A stretch of 19,861 nt of DNA from Sulfurovum sp. (GTDB lineage Bacteria > Campylobacterota > Campylobacteria > Campylobacterales > Sulfurovaceae). Shown here in pieces: positions 7,910 to 15,567 of the stretch. Numbering within the stretch: the first letter of the stretch is position 1; each line of letters begins with the position of its first letter. The stretch is from contig JALVGO010000276.1 of the NCBI GenBank assembly GCA_027029065.1, positions 1 to 19,861 of the forward strand. The letters run 5' to 3'. The notes beneath the pieces are model-generated. The model searched no databases. It was not told the DNA's origin and saw only the letters and a program-made list of their open reading frames with translations. The position numbers and the translations under genes are program-made.

Positions 7910-9241
7910 ATGAACATCGGACAGAAAGTACTTTTCGAACTGAAAAAAGAGATCTCCCAGACAGAATATGAACGCTATATCAAAAAACTGGTCTACGATA
8001 CCAAAAACTCCCGAAGCAATATCGCCTACTTCAATGCCCCCAATATGCTTGTGGCAAAATGGGTCAAAACAAAGTATGCCGACAAAATAGCCCACCTGTT
8101 CGAACTTCAAAATGAGGTCAAACCAAAAATAGAGATACGCGTAGGAAAGGTAAAAAATACTCCGGTAGCGGCAGCACCGAAAGTGACTGCGGAAAAGAGC
8201 CATACAAAAAGTACCCACCTCAACCCCTCTTTGACCTTTGAAAGTTTTATTGTCGGTGACTCCAACCAGTTTGCCTACACTACTGCCAAATCAGTCGCCG
8301 AAAAACCGGGAAAACAGTACAATCCCCTCTTTATCTATGGCGGTGTCGGGCTTGGAAAGACACACCTCCTTCAGGCCATTGGAAACTACCGCATCGAGAT
8401 GGGAGATACCGTTATCTATACCACACTCGAGCAGTTCATGAACTCATTCACTTCACACCTGCGTTCACAGACCATGGACCGCTTCAGAGACAAGTTCAGG
8501 GAGTGTGACCTTCTTTTGATAGACGATATCCAGTTTCTCAGCAGAAAAGAGCAGACACAGGAGGAGTTTTTTCACACCTTCAACGAACTGCACAATGCCA
8601 ACAAACAGATCGTCATGACAGCCGACAGACCTCCCAAAAAGATCGCCGGACTGGTAGACAGACTGCGTACCCGCTTTGAGTGGGGACTCATGGCAGACAT
8701 CCAGCCTCCGGGTCTTGAAACCAAAATCGCCATCATCCAGAAAAAATGCGAACTTGACGGTATCCGTCTCGATCAGGAGATCATCCAGTTCATCGCAACC
8801 CATATGGGAGACAATATCCGTGAGATCGAAAGTGCCCTCATCCGTCTCAATGCCATGAGTTCCATGCTCAATCAGGAGATTACCCTCGATTTTGCACAAA
8901 ACGCCATCAAAGACCAGCTCAAAGAGAAAAAAGAGCACATTACCATCGATGATATCGTCAAGATCGTCTCAAGAGAACTCAATGTCAAACCCAGCGATAT
9001 CAAATCGAAAAAGCGTACCAAAAACGTGGTCAATGCAAGACGCACAGCCATCTATCTTGCCAGAAACCTCACACCAAACTCCATGCCTCAGATTGCACTC
9101 TATTTTGGCATGAAAGACCATACGGCAATCTCCCATGCCATGAAAAAGATCAATGAGATCATCGAAAATGACGAAAATTTCAAAGTGCTGCTTGAAGAGC
9201 TCTCAAACAAAATTCATACCGATACCCAACAAAGTGAATAA
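7910..9241 (+). CDS. dnaA: Chromosomal replication initiator DnaA
   Basis: This 443-aa protein has all four DnaA domains. Domain I is at about residues 1-80 and a short linker runs to about 105. The AAA+ domain III carries Walker A GGVGLGKT (144-151), Walker B LLIDDIQFLS, and the arginine-rich GLVDRLRTRFEWG segment. The C-terminal domain IV holds the signature DHTAISHAMKKI that reads DnaA boxes. It binds ATP and origin boxes and melts the DNA to load the helicase. Start: ATG at 7910, with only a weak purine-rich ribosome site (GGGG) before it. The final codons overlap a DnaA box (9233-9241), so the downstream origin module begins inside the gene. A terminator follows at 9341-9369. Confidence 0.98.
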   Translation: MNIGQKVLFELKKEISQTEYERYIKKLVYDTKNSRSNIAYFNAPNMLVAKWVKTKYADKIAHLFELQNEVKPKIEIRVGKVKNTPVAAAPKVTAEKSHTKSTHLNPSLTFESFIVGDSNQFAYTTAKSVAEKPGKQYNPLFIYGGVGLGKTHLLQAIGNYRIEMGDTVIYTTLEQFMNSFTSHLRSQTMDRFRDKFRECDLLLIDDIQFLSRKEQTQEEFFHTFNELHNANKQIVMTADRPPKKIAGLVDRLRTRFEWGLMADIQPPGLETKIAIIQKKCELDGIRLDQEIIQFIATHMGDNIREIESALIRLNAMSSMLNQEITLDFAQNAIKDQLKEKKEHITIDDIVKIVSRELNVKPSDIKSKKRTKNVVNARRTAIYLARNLTPNSMPQIALYFGMKDHTAISHAMKKINEIIENDENFKVLLEELSNKIHTDTQQSE

Positions 9242-9373
9242 AGCAAAAGGAGTACCACTAAAAACTTGAATAAAAAAAAGATATAATTATACAAGTGAAT
9301 AAAGGTGAACTTCCCAGGAAGTATCAAAACGGTAGAAATCACGTTCCAAAGGGCATTGGAGCGTTTTTTCACA
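9233..9373. other. oriC: Downstream oriC module between dnaA and dnaN
   Basis: Box-like sequences are the complement of TTATTCACT (9233-9241, repeated exactly at 9294-9302), of TTATTCAAG (9265-9273) and of AAGTTCACC (9304-9312), plus TTTTTCACA (9365-9373). The last is followed by a trio-like track and an AT-rich stretch up to the dnaN ribosome site. A perfect small inverted repeat, ACTTCC-CA-GGAAGT, lies at 9309-9322. Together with the upstream cluster this gives the bipartite layout known from H. pylori, in which the second module holds the unwinding site. Confidence 0.65.
9341..9369 (+). terminator. Intrinsic terminator of dnaA
   Basis: ACGTTCCAA (9341-9349) pairs with TTGGAGCGT (9356-9364) over nine positions including one G-T wobble, with the loop AGGGCA, followed at once by a T run (9364-9369). 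This is a standard Rho-independent layout, implying that dnaN is read mainly from its own promoter. Confidence 0.7.
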
Positions 9374-9386
9374 TTTTCATGCCAAA

Positions 9387-9404
9387 CTACTGCTAGATAC
9401 TAAT
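9387..9404 (+). other. DnaA-trio-like track / likely unwinding edge
   Basis: CTACTGCTAGATACTAAT, 13 bases after the TTTTTCACA box, resembles the repeated trinucleotides (CTA/CTN, i.e. complementary TAG/NAG) of bacterial DnaA-trios, which guide DnaA onto single strands. AT-rich DNA follows (9401-9416). The match is by eye and imperfect. Confidence 0.45.
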
Positions 9405-9427
9405 TTTATAAAAAATAAGGAGAGTCA

Positions 9428-10495
9428 ATGAAGATCAGAGCACAAAAACAGATTATCGAATCGATACTTATCAATCTGCAGCCGTTTCTCGAAAAGAAAG
9501 ATGCCAGTCAGATCACTTCCCATATTCTTTTTCAATCCCAGGGAGAGAAGTGTATCATCAAAGCAACGGACAATGAAATCGGTCTTAGTATTACAACAGA
9601 CCATATACTGATTGAATCGGAAGGAAGCTTTACTGCAAACGGAAAAAAACTTCTCGATATCATCCGCATTCTCAAAGATGATGAGATCGTACTCGAACTG
9701 CTTAACGATACACTGATTATCAAACAGAAACATTCCAAATTCAAACTGCCCGTTTTCGACCCTTCCGGATATCCACTCTTCCCAAATTCCGAAGACAAAC
9801 CAAAAATTTCACTGGACTCTCTAAGCCTTATTCAAAACCTTAAAAAAATATCACCTGCTATTGACACCAACAATCCGAAATTTGAACTTAACGGTGCTTT
9901 GATCAATATCAAAACGGATGCTACAGATCTGGTAGGTACCGATACACGCAGACTTGCCATTGCTACCATTCCCGGATCCAACACTGAAGCACTTTCTCTG
10001 ATCGTTCCCAAAAAAGCGATTCTTGAAATCCAGAAACTCTTCCTTGACCAGATCGATATCTATTTTGATGAAACCAATCTTATTATTGCCAATGAGAACT
10101 ACTTCTTCTTTACACGGCTTATCAACGGGAAATTCCCTGACTATCAGAGAATCATCCCCTCAAGTGTCAAACACAGTGTTACGCTTCCTAAAAAAGAGAT
10201 GGTGGATGCGATCAAAATGATCACAACCATTTCACAGGAGATCAAAATGACACTTTTGAGTGATGTTATCATCTTCAATTCACTCAGTGCAGACAATGTC
10301 GAAGCAAAAACAGAGATAGAACTCTCTACAGGACTCTCTGAAAAATTTGAAATCTCTTTCAACAGCAGATATATTCTCGATTTTATCTCTCAGATTGAAA
10401 AAAATGAATTCCTTATGGAATTTAACGAATCTACATTGCCATTTATCGTCAAAGACGAAAATTTTATCACGATCATTATGCCGATCGTGGCATAG
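9428..10495 (+). CDS. dnaN: DNA polymerase III beta subunit (sliding clamp)
   Basis: This 355-aa protein has the length of the campylobacterial beta clamp. Recognisable clamp features are the opening MKIRAQKQIIESILINLQPFLEKKD, the central TDATDLVGTDTRRLAIA and the C-terminal end FIVKDENFITIIMPIVA, close to the family's usual MP(V/M)R-type ending. Three repeated clamp folds are expected. The dimeric ring tethers polymerase III and binds many clamp-interacting proteins. ATG at 9428 with AAGGAG (9417-9422) upstream. It is followed 25 bp later by pyrG, not by gyrB or recF as often seen. Identification is firm. Confidence 0.95.
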   Translation: MKIRAQKQIIESILINLQPFLEKKDASQITSHILFQSQGEKCIIKATDNEIGLSITTDHILIESEGSFTANGKKLLDIIRILKDDEIVLELLNDTLIIKQKHSKFKLPVFDPSGYPLFPNSEDKPKISLDSLSLIQNLKKISPAIDTNNPKFELNGALINIKTDATDLVGTDTRRLAIATIPGSNTEALSLIVPKKAILEIQKLFLDQIDIYFDETNLIIANENYFFFTRLINGKFPDYQRIIPSSVKHSVTLPKKEMVDAIKMITTISQEIKMTLLSDVIIFNSLSADNVEAKTEIELSTGLSEKFEISFNSRYILDFISQIEKNEFLMEFNESTLPFIVKDENFITIIMPIVA

Positions 10496-10520
10496 TTCAT
10501 AAAAAGAGGACAGTATAACA

Positions 10521-12155
10521 ATGAATGAAAGCATGACAAAATATATTTTTGTTACAGGAGGGGTACTCAGTTCCCTCGGAAAAGGTATTACCGCTGCAAG
10601 TATCGGTACACTGCTTAAACATACGGGAGAGAGGGTAGGTGTCTTGAAACTCGACCCCTATATCAATGTCGACCCTGGAACCATGTCACCCCTTGAACAT
10701 GGGGAGGTTTTTGTTACCAAAGACGGCGCGGAAACTGACCTTGACCTTGGACACTATGAACGGTTTCTCGATACATCCCTGACACAAAACAACAACTTTA
10801 CAACCGGGCAGGTCTATAAAACTGTTATTGAAAACGAAAGAAAAGGGAAGTATCTTGGCAAGACCATTCAGGTCGTACCGCATATTGTCAACGAGATCAA
10901 AGAACGTATTGTCCGTGCAGGTGAGGGCAAGGATATTCTGATTGTAGAGCTTGGCGGTACAACAGGTGATATCGAAGGACTGCCGTTTCTTGAAACCATT
11001 CGTCAAATGAAACATGAACTTGGCAAAAACAGGGTAATGAATGTGCATGTCACACTGCTGCCCTATATTAAAGCTGCGGGTGAGTTGAAAACCAAACCGA
11101 CACAGCACTCTGTACAGGAGCTTCGCCGTATCGGTATTGCACCGCATATGCTGGTACTGCGTGCAGAAGTGCCTGTCAGCAGCGAGATAAAACGAAAGAT
11201 CGCCTACAGCTGTGATGTGGATGAAGAGTCTGTCATTGTTGCAGAAGATGCCGCGACCATCTATCAGGTACCGCTCAATTTCCTAAGACAGGATATTTTG
11301 ACACCTATCTGCAAACAGCTTGAACTGGAAGATTGTCAGCCAAAGATGGATGAGTGGACCGATCTGGTTCACAAGATCATTATGCCTCAGGATGAAGTCA
11401 AAATTGCATTTGTCGGAAAGTACCTTGATCTCAAAGAGTCCTACAAGTCGCTGACAGAAGCGCTGGTACATGCCGGTGCCCATCTTGACAGCCGTGTGAA
11501 CATTAAATGGGTCGATTCGGAAAAAGTAGAGGAAGAGGGGGCTGCAAAGTTCCTGAATGATGTGGACGGTGTACTGGTTGCCGGCGGTTTCGGTGAACGT
11601 GGGGTAGAGGGAAAAATTCTCTCTATCCAGTATGCAAGAGAGAACAACATCCCATTCCTTGGTATCTGTTTGGGTATGCAGCTGAGCATGGTTGAGTTTG
11701 CCAGAAATGTTCTGGGACTTAAAGAGGCGAACTCTGTTGAGTTCAATGAAAATACCCCTGATCCTATCATCTACCTGATCGATGAGTTTATCGATGCCAG
11801 CGGTTCAAGACAGGTGCGTACAATGACATCACCGATGGGTGGTACACTTAGACTGGGCGAGTATGAGTGTGAAACGAAAGAGGACTCCAACCTTAGAAAA
11901 GCCTATGACTCCAGTGTCATTTATGAAAGACACAGACACCGCTATGAGGCAAATCCTGCGTACCGTGAGCAGTTTGAAGCCAAGGGTATGGAGATTACAG
12001 GAGAGTCTCACGGACTGATAGAAGCAGTAGAGGTCAAAGACCATCCGTGGTTCCTCGGTGTACAGTTCCACCCTGAGTTTACTTCTCGTCTGCAAAACCC
12101 AAACCCTGCCATTTTGGCATTTGTCAAAGCAGCGGCAGCTTCCAAAAATGATTGA
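10521..12155 (+). CDS. pyrG: CTP synthase (glutamine-hydrolysing)
   Basis: This 544-aa cytosolic enzyme makes CTP from UTP, ATP and glutamine. The N-terminal amidoligase domain opens with [17 protein letters not shown] and contains [39 protein letters not shown]. The C-terminal class I glutamine amidotransferase domain has C383 (GICLGMQ) with H517 and E519 (QFHPEF). Length is typical. ATG at 10521 has GAGGA ten bases upstream; an internal ATG at 10533 (MTKYIF) is closer to the usual family start and remains possible. The gene overlaps recJ by 8 nt and sits 25 bp after dnaN, suggesting a dnaN-pyrG-recJ transcript. Confidence 0.96.
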   Translation: MNESMTKYIFVTGGVLSSLGKGITAASIGTLLKHTGERVGVLKLDPYINVDPGTMSPLEHGEVFVTKDGAETDLDLGHYERFLDTSLTQNNNFTTGQVYKTVIENERKGKYLGKTIQVVPHIVNEIKERIVRAGEGKDILIVELGGTTGDIEGLPFLETIRQMKHELGKNRVMNVHVTLLPYIKAAGELKTKPTQHSVQELRRIGIAPHMLVLRAEVPVSSEIKRKIAYSCDVDEESVIVAEDAATIYQVPLNFLRQDILTPICKQLELEDCQPKMDEWTDLVHKIIMPQDEVKIAFVGKYLDLKESYKSLTEALVHAGAHLDSRVNIKWVDSEKVEEEGAAKFLNDVDGVLVAGGFGERGVEGKILSIQYARENNIPFLGICLGMQLSMVEFARNVLGLKEANSVEFNENTPDPIIYLIDEFIDASGSRQVRTMTSPMGGTLRLGEYECETKEDSNLRKAYDSSVIYERHRHRYEANPAYREQFEAKGMEITGESHGLIEAVEVKDHPWFLGVQFHPEFTSRLQNPNPAILAFVKAAAASKND

Positions 12156-13734
12156 ATATCTAACGCTTGAGGCGTTAGAAAATTTTCTTCAGGAGCGCTT
12201 TAAAGAGGGATTCCTCTCCCTCAAAGACCTGCCTCATCCCTCGACATTCAAAGATATGGATATCGCAACAGAGCGTATTGTCCATGCTCTCAAAAACCGT
12301 GAAAAGATCACAGTGGTCGGTGACTATGATGTTGACGGTGTTACTGCGACAACACTCATGAAGCTCTTTTTTAATGAAATAGACTATCCGGTAAGATGGA
12401 TTATCCCCAACCGTTTTAAAGACGGTTACGGACTCTCTTCCTCCATTGTTCCGCGTCTTGAGGGAACCGATCTTGCTATCACGGTCGATAACGGTATTGC
12501 AGCGGTGGATGCTGCGCAGATGTGTAAAGAAAAAGGTATCGACCTCATCATTACCGATCACCATCTGCTTCCCCCAGAACTGCCTGAAGCCTATGCGATC
12601 ATTGACCAAAAACAGCCTGAATGTACCTTTCCCTACGAAGAGGTCTGTGGTGCGCAGATTGCATGGTATCTGATCGCTTCGCTGAAAAATGCACTGGGGA
12701 TCAAAATAGATATGATGCCCTATATGGAACTTGCAGCAATTGCTATCATTGCCGATATGATGCCGCTTCGGCATATTAACCGTGCGATGGTCATTGCCGG
12801 ACTGCAATCGCTTTCCAAAAGCAGTAGACCTGCTGTCAGAGCCTACAGGGAATATACCCAAAAAGAGCATCTGACTGCCGAGGATATAGGCTTTTTTCTC
12901 GCTCCCCTGCTCAACAGTGCAGGGCGGATGGAAGATGCCTCCTATGCCGTTGAGTTTCTCACTTCCAAAAACATCTACGATGCCAGAGTACGTCTGCAGC
13001 GTCTGGTGGATTTCAATGAACAACGCAAAGAGACGGAGGCATCTATCACCAAAGAGGCACTCTCCTGTGCCGATGATACTTCTGTGACAGTTGTCAGCGG
13101 AGTCTCTTGGCATGAAGGGGTAGTGGGGATTGTCGCAGCACGGGTTGCACGTGTACGCAAACGACCCTGTATTGTACTGAGTGACAACGGTAACGGTACG
13201 CTTAAAGGAAGCGGCAGAAGTTTTGGCAATGTTGATCTTTTCGCTTTGGTTGACAAAACCCGTCCCCTGCTTGAAAAGTTTGGCGGTCATGCCGCTGCGG
13301 TGGGATTGAGCCTTTCCAAAGAGAATCTTGCAGTTTTTAAAGAAGAACTTGATGTTTTGGGAAGGGTAGCATGTGAAAAGAGTGGTGAATTTACCGATGA
13401 GGAGATTGTAGGTGAACTTCACTTTCGTGATATCAGCTTTGCATTGACGGCACTGCTTAAAAGATTTGAACCCTATGGACAGGGCAATCCAGTACCAAAA
13501 TTTATAACCAGAGGGGTACGCATACAGGCAGTATCGAGGATGGGAAAAGAGGGAAACCATCTGCGGTTTGTGTTTGAACAGGAGGGTATTACCCAACAGG
13601 GGGTGCAGTTTAAGACAGATGAAGTGTATCTGCCTGGTACTTTTGTAGATATTGTCTATACTGTCAATGAAAACACCTTTAGAGGCAATACCACATTACA
13701 GCTTTTGGTAGAAGAGATCATAACTGTGGTATAA
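12148..13734 (+). CDS. recJ: Single-stranded-DNA exonuclease RecJ
   Basis: This 528-aa protein belongs to the DHH phosphoesterase family. Motif I is VVGDYDVDG (56-64), motif II is TVDNG (112-116), the DHH triad is D137-H138-H139 in IITDHH, and the DHHA1 motif GGHAAAVG begins at G379. An OB-like C-terminal region follows. RecJ degrades single strands 5' to 3' in recombination and mismatch repair, using Mn2+ or Mg2+. The start at ATG 12148 is chosen because it opens with [10 protein letters not shown] in a typical position and its ATGATTGA overlap with the pyrG stop implies translational coupling; an upstream in-frame start (12058) would lie deep inside pyrG. A perfect hairpin falls in codons 4-11. 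Confidence 0.93.
   Translation: MIEYLTLEALENFLQERFKEGFLSLKDLPHPSTFKDMDIATERIVHALKNREKITVVGDYDVDGVTATTLMKLFFNEIDYPVRWIIPNRFKDGYGLSSSIVPRLEGTDLAITVDNGIAAVDAAQMCKEKGIDLIITDHHLLPPELPEAYAIIDQKQPECTFPYEEVCGAQIAWYLIASLKNALGIKIDMMPYMELAAIAIIADMMPLRHINRAMVIAGLQSLSKSSRPAVRAYREYTQKEHLTAEDIGFFLAPLLNSAGRMEDASYAVEFLTSKNIYDARVRLQRLVDFNEQRKETEASITKEALSCADDTSVTVVSGVSWHEGVVGIVAARVARVRKRPCIVLSDNGNGTLKGSGRSFGNVDLFALVDKTRPLLEKFGGHAAAVGLSLSKENLAVFKEELDVLGRVACEKSGEFTDEEIVGELHFRDISFALTALLKRFEPYGQGNPVPKFITRGVRIQAVSRMGKEGNHLRFVFEQEGITQQGVQFKTDEVYLPGTFVDIVYTVNENTFRGNTTLQLLVEEIITVV
12159..12179 (+). other. Hairpin at the pyrG-recJ junction
   Basis: TCTAACGC and GCGTTAGA form a perfect 8-bp stem with loop TTGAG, starting 3 bases after the pyrG stop and lying within the first recJ codons. 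AAATTTTCTT follows, so it looks like a weak terminator embedded in coding sequence. It could set how much recJ is made relative to pyrG. Confidence 0.5.
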
Positions 13735-13739
13735 AATTT

Positions 13740-13759
13740 GGATTTTTTTAAAAAAATCC
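13740..13759. terminator. Palindromic terminator after recJ
   Basis: GGATTTTTTT followed directly by AAAAAAATCC is a perfect 20-bp palindrome six bases after the recJ stop, with further A/T-rich sequence downstream. It probably ends the dnaN-pyrG-recJ transcript and separates it from the sulfide block. Confidence 0.55.
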
Positions 13760-13802
13760 TTATTTATTACAGAAAAATAGATGACTTTTATCATCTTTGC
13801 AG

Positions 13803-13823
13803 TATTATTATTTGTTAACAAAT
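13803..13823 (+). promoter_or_regulatory. Putative promoter and operator of the sqr-like gene
   Basis: TATTAT (13803-13808) is a plausible -10. The perfect 14-bp palindrome ATTTGTTAACAAAT (13810-13823) would cover the predicted start site and ends 5 bases before the ribosome site AAGGAG (13828-13833). A palindrome in this position looks like a repressor operator; no specific regulator can be named. A further 5- to 6-bp inverted repeat (GATGA/TCATC) lies at 13780-13795. Confidence 0.45.
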
Positions 13824-13838
13824 GTATAAGGAGATGTT

Positions 13839-15320
13839 TTGGATAAAAAAATTCAATCTAGCAAGATTGCATACGAGGCACTTACCTCAGAAACAGGTAT
13901 GAGCAGACGCGATGCATTGAAGGTGATGGGTTTGACAGGCGGTGCGGCAATGATGATGGGTGCACCAACATCTGCAGAGGCTGGACCAAGCAGTGATAAA
14001 AAGGCAAAAATCGTTATTGTCGGTGGCGGTGCCGGCGGTATTATGGCTGCTGCAAGACTGAGACGCGCTGCCTCAAATGCAGATATTACGATTATCGCAC
14101 CAAACGAGATACATCTCTATCAGCCAGGACAGGTGTTTATGGCAGCAGGTTTGTATACAGAAAGTGATATTCAGCACAATAATGCAGACTTTATCCCTGA
14201 TGGTGTCAATTGGGTTAAAGATGAAGTAACTGTATTTGATCCTGATAACAATAAAGTTACAACAGCAAAAAATGGTGATATCTCTTATGATTATCTTGTA
14301 GTTGCTACGGGACTTCAGTATGATTATGAAGCGATAGAAGGTATGAGTGAAGAACTTGTTGGTAAAAACGGTATATCTTCTGTCTATTTAAATGATCCTG
14401 TTGCCGGTACTGCAAAGGGTGGTGTTGCTACGGCACAATGGTTCAAGGATATGAGAAAAGCTGCAGAAGCTGCCTCTCCTGACAACCCTATTCAAGTAAT
14501 CTGTACACAACCTGATACGCCCATCAAGTGTGGTGGTGCGCCACAAAAGATCCTCTACCTAAGTGATGATAATCTTAGAGGAAACGGTCCTGATGGCGGG
14601 AAAGATGTAAGTAAAAATGCACAATTTAGTTTCTGCAAAAAAGGAACTACTCTCTTTGGCGTACCTGAATACAATAAAACTTTGGTTGAAGAAGTTACGC
14701 CAATGTATGGAAATATTACAGACAAGTTCAATCATATCTTGCGTAAGATAGATGCAGAAAACAAAACGGCAACTTTTGAAAAGATCGTACAAAAAAAAGG
14801 TGCTTATGATGAAGATTTAGAAGAGTATGAAATCATTACAACAACTGAAATGGTTGAAATGAAGTATGATTTCATCCATGTTGTACCACCAATGAAAGCG
14901 GTAGATGCTGTAGCGAATTCTCCTCTTGCTATTAAATCAGGAAGTGGGAAAGGATGGCTGGAATGCGACTTTGATACATTGCAGCATATTAGATATAACA
15001 ATGTATTTGGTATTGGTGATATTTTAGGGGTTCCCAAAGGTAAAACCGGCGGATCTGCAAGACACCATGGTCCTGTTCTGACAGAAAACCTGATTGCAGT
15101 CATGGAAGGGAAAGAACCTACTGCAAAATTTGACGGATATACCGTATGTCCTCTTAAGACCCAATATGGCGAGATTATGCTCGCAGAGTTTGATTATGAA
15201 GGGTTAGCTCCATCATTCCCGATACTGGATCCAAGCAGACCAAGATGGGTATGGTGGGCATTTGACCTGTATATGCTTAAACCGATGTATTGGTATTTGA
15301 TGATGAGAGGTTTGATGTAA
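13839..15320 (+). CDS. Tat-exported sulfide:quinone oxidoreductase-like flavoprotein (type II SQR relative)
   Basis: The protein has 493 aa. A twin-arginine signal lies at residues 21-48 (SRRDALKVMG, hydrophobic run, SAEA). The FAD Rossmann motif VGGGAGGI is at 61-68, YQPG at 94-97 and the redox-cysteine motif PIKCGGAPQKI at C231. LQHIRYNNVFGIGD and FDGYTVCPLKTQYGEIMLAEFDY follow, with a hydrophobic end, LKPMYWYLMMRG. These match the order in type II SQR, including mitochondrial SQOR. The expected second redox cysteine in GIGDC is isoleucine here (I394), while extra cysteines occur at 222, 266, 376 and 437. The likely role is oxidising sulfide or a related sulfur species in the periplasm and passing electrons to quinone; the substrate is uncertain. 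The TTG start is set by AAGGAG five bases upstream and by the position of the Tat signal. Its last base is shared with the next gene. Confidence 0.82.
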   Translation: MDKKIQSSKIAYEALTSETGMSRRDALKVMGLTGGAAMMMGAPTSAEAGPSSDKKAKIVIVGGGAGGIMAAARLRRAASNADITIIAPNEIHLYQPGQVFMAAGLYTESDIQHNNADFIPDGVNWVKDEVTVFDPDNNKVTTAKNGDISYDYLVVATGLQYDYEAIEGMSEELVGKNGISSVYLNDPVAGTAKGGVATAQWFKDMRKAAEAASPDNPIQVICTQPDTPIKCGGAPQKILYLSDDNLRGNGPDGGKDVSKNAQFSFCKKGTTLFGVPEYNKTLVEEVTPMYGNITDKFNHILRKIDAENKTATFEKIVQKKGAYDEDLEEYEIITTTEMVEMKYDFIHVVPPMKAVDAVANSPLAIKSGSGKGWLECDFDTLQHIRYNNVFGIGDILGVPKGKTGGSARHHGPVLTENLIAVMEGKEPTAKFDGYTVCPLKTQYGEIMLAEFDYEGLAPSFPILDPSRPRWVWWAFDLYMLKPMYWYLMMRGLM

Positions 15321-15538
15321 TGCATCTTTTTAGAGAGGCAAAGATTTTTTTTATTCTTTTCCTCTTTTTATCAATTGCCATGCATTTTAATGCATGGATA
15401 AACTATCCCATAAAACATATCATTAACATATCCAGTAGTTCACTGGGAGTATGGCACCCTTTTGTAATCACCTTTATTGTCTATATATGTATAGGTGCAG
15501 GAAGAGGTTTGATATATTTATGGAAAAAGTTAAATTAA
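15320..15538 (+). CDS. Small two-helix membrane protein coupled to the SQR-like gene
   Basis: This 72-aa protein of no family I recognise starts at an ATG that overlaps the SQR-like stop by one base (TAATG), with GAGAGG about nine bases upstream, so translation is probably coupled. Two hydrophobic helices are visible (IFFILFLFLSIAMHFNAW and HPFVITFIVYICIGAGRGLIYLW), joined by a short polar loop; the ends are positively charged. It may anchor the exported flavoprotein at the inner membrane or support quinone access; this is inference from position only. A longer reading frame starting at 15290 would lie within the upstream gene and is less likely. Confidence 0.75.
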   Translation: MHLFREAKIFFILFLFLSIAMHFNAWINYPIKHIINISSSSLGVWHPFVITFIVYICIGAGRGLIYLWKKLN

Positions 15539-15567
15539 AATAATATTACGTGAAAAAGGAAAAAATA

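Noticed and set aside
9246..9257. AAAAGGAGTACC after dnaA as another copy of the hairpin repeat or a ribosome site
   Set aside because: The similarity is limited to about 11 bases with none of the core hairpin, and no reading frame starts behind it.
12058..12147. Upstream in-frame start extending RecJ by 30 residues
   Set aside because: It would lie entirely within the pyrG coding sequence in another frame and adds no RecJ-like sequence; the ATG at 12148 gives the usual overlap start.
12175..13596. A 473-codon open frame antisense to recJ
   Set aside because: It lies wholly opposite a well-identified gene, has a cysteine/histidine-rich nonsense composition, no recognisable domain and no ribosome site; it is a by-product of recJ codon use.
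15550..15567. GTG at 15550 as start of the outer-membrane protein
   Set aside because: It would place the ribosome site AAAAAGGA inside the gene and add MKKEKI before an already complete signal peptide; ATG 15568 fits better.
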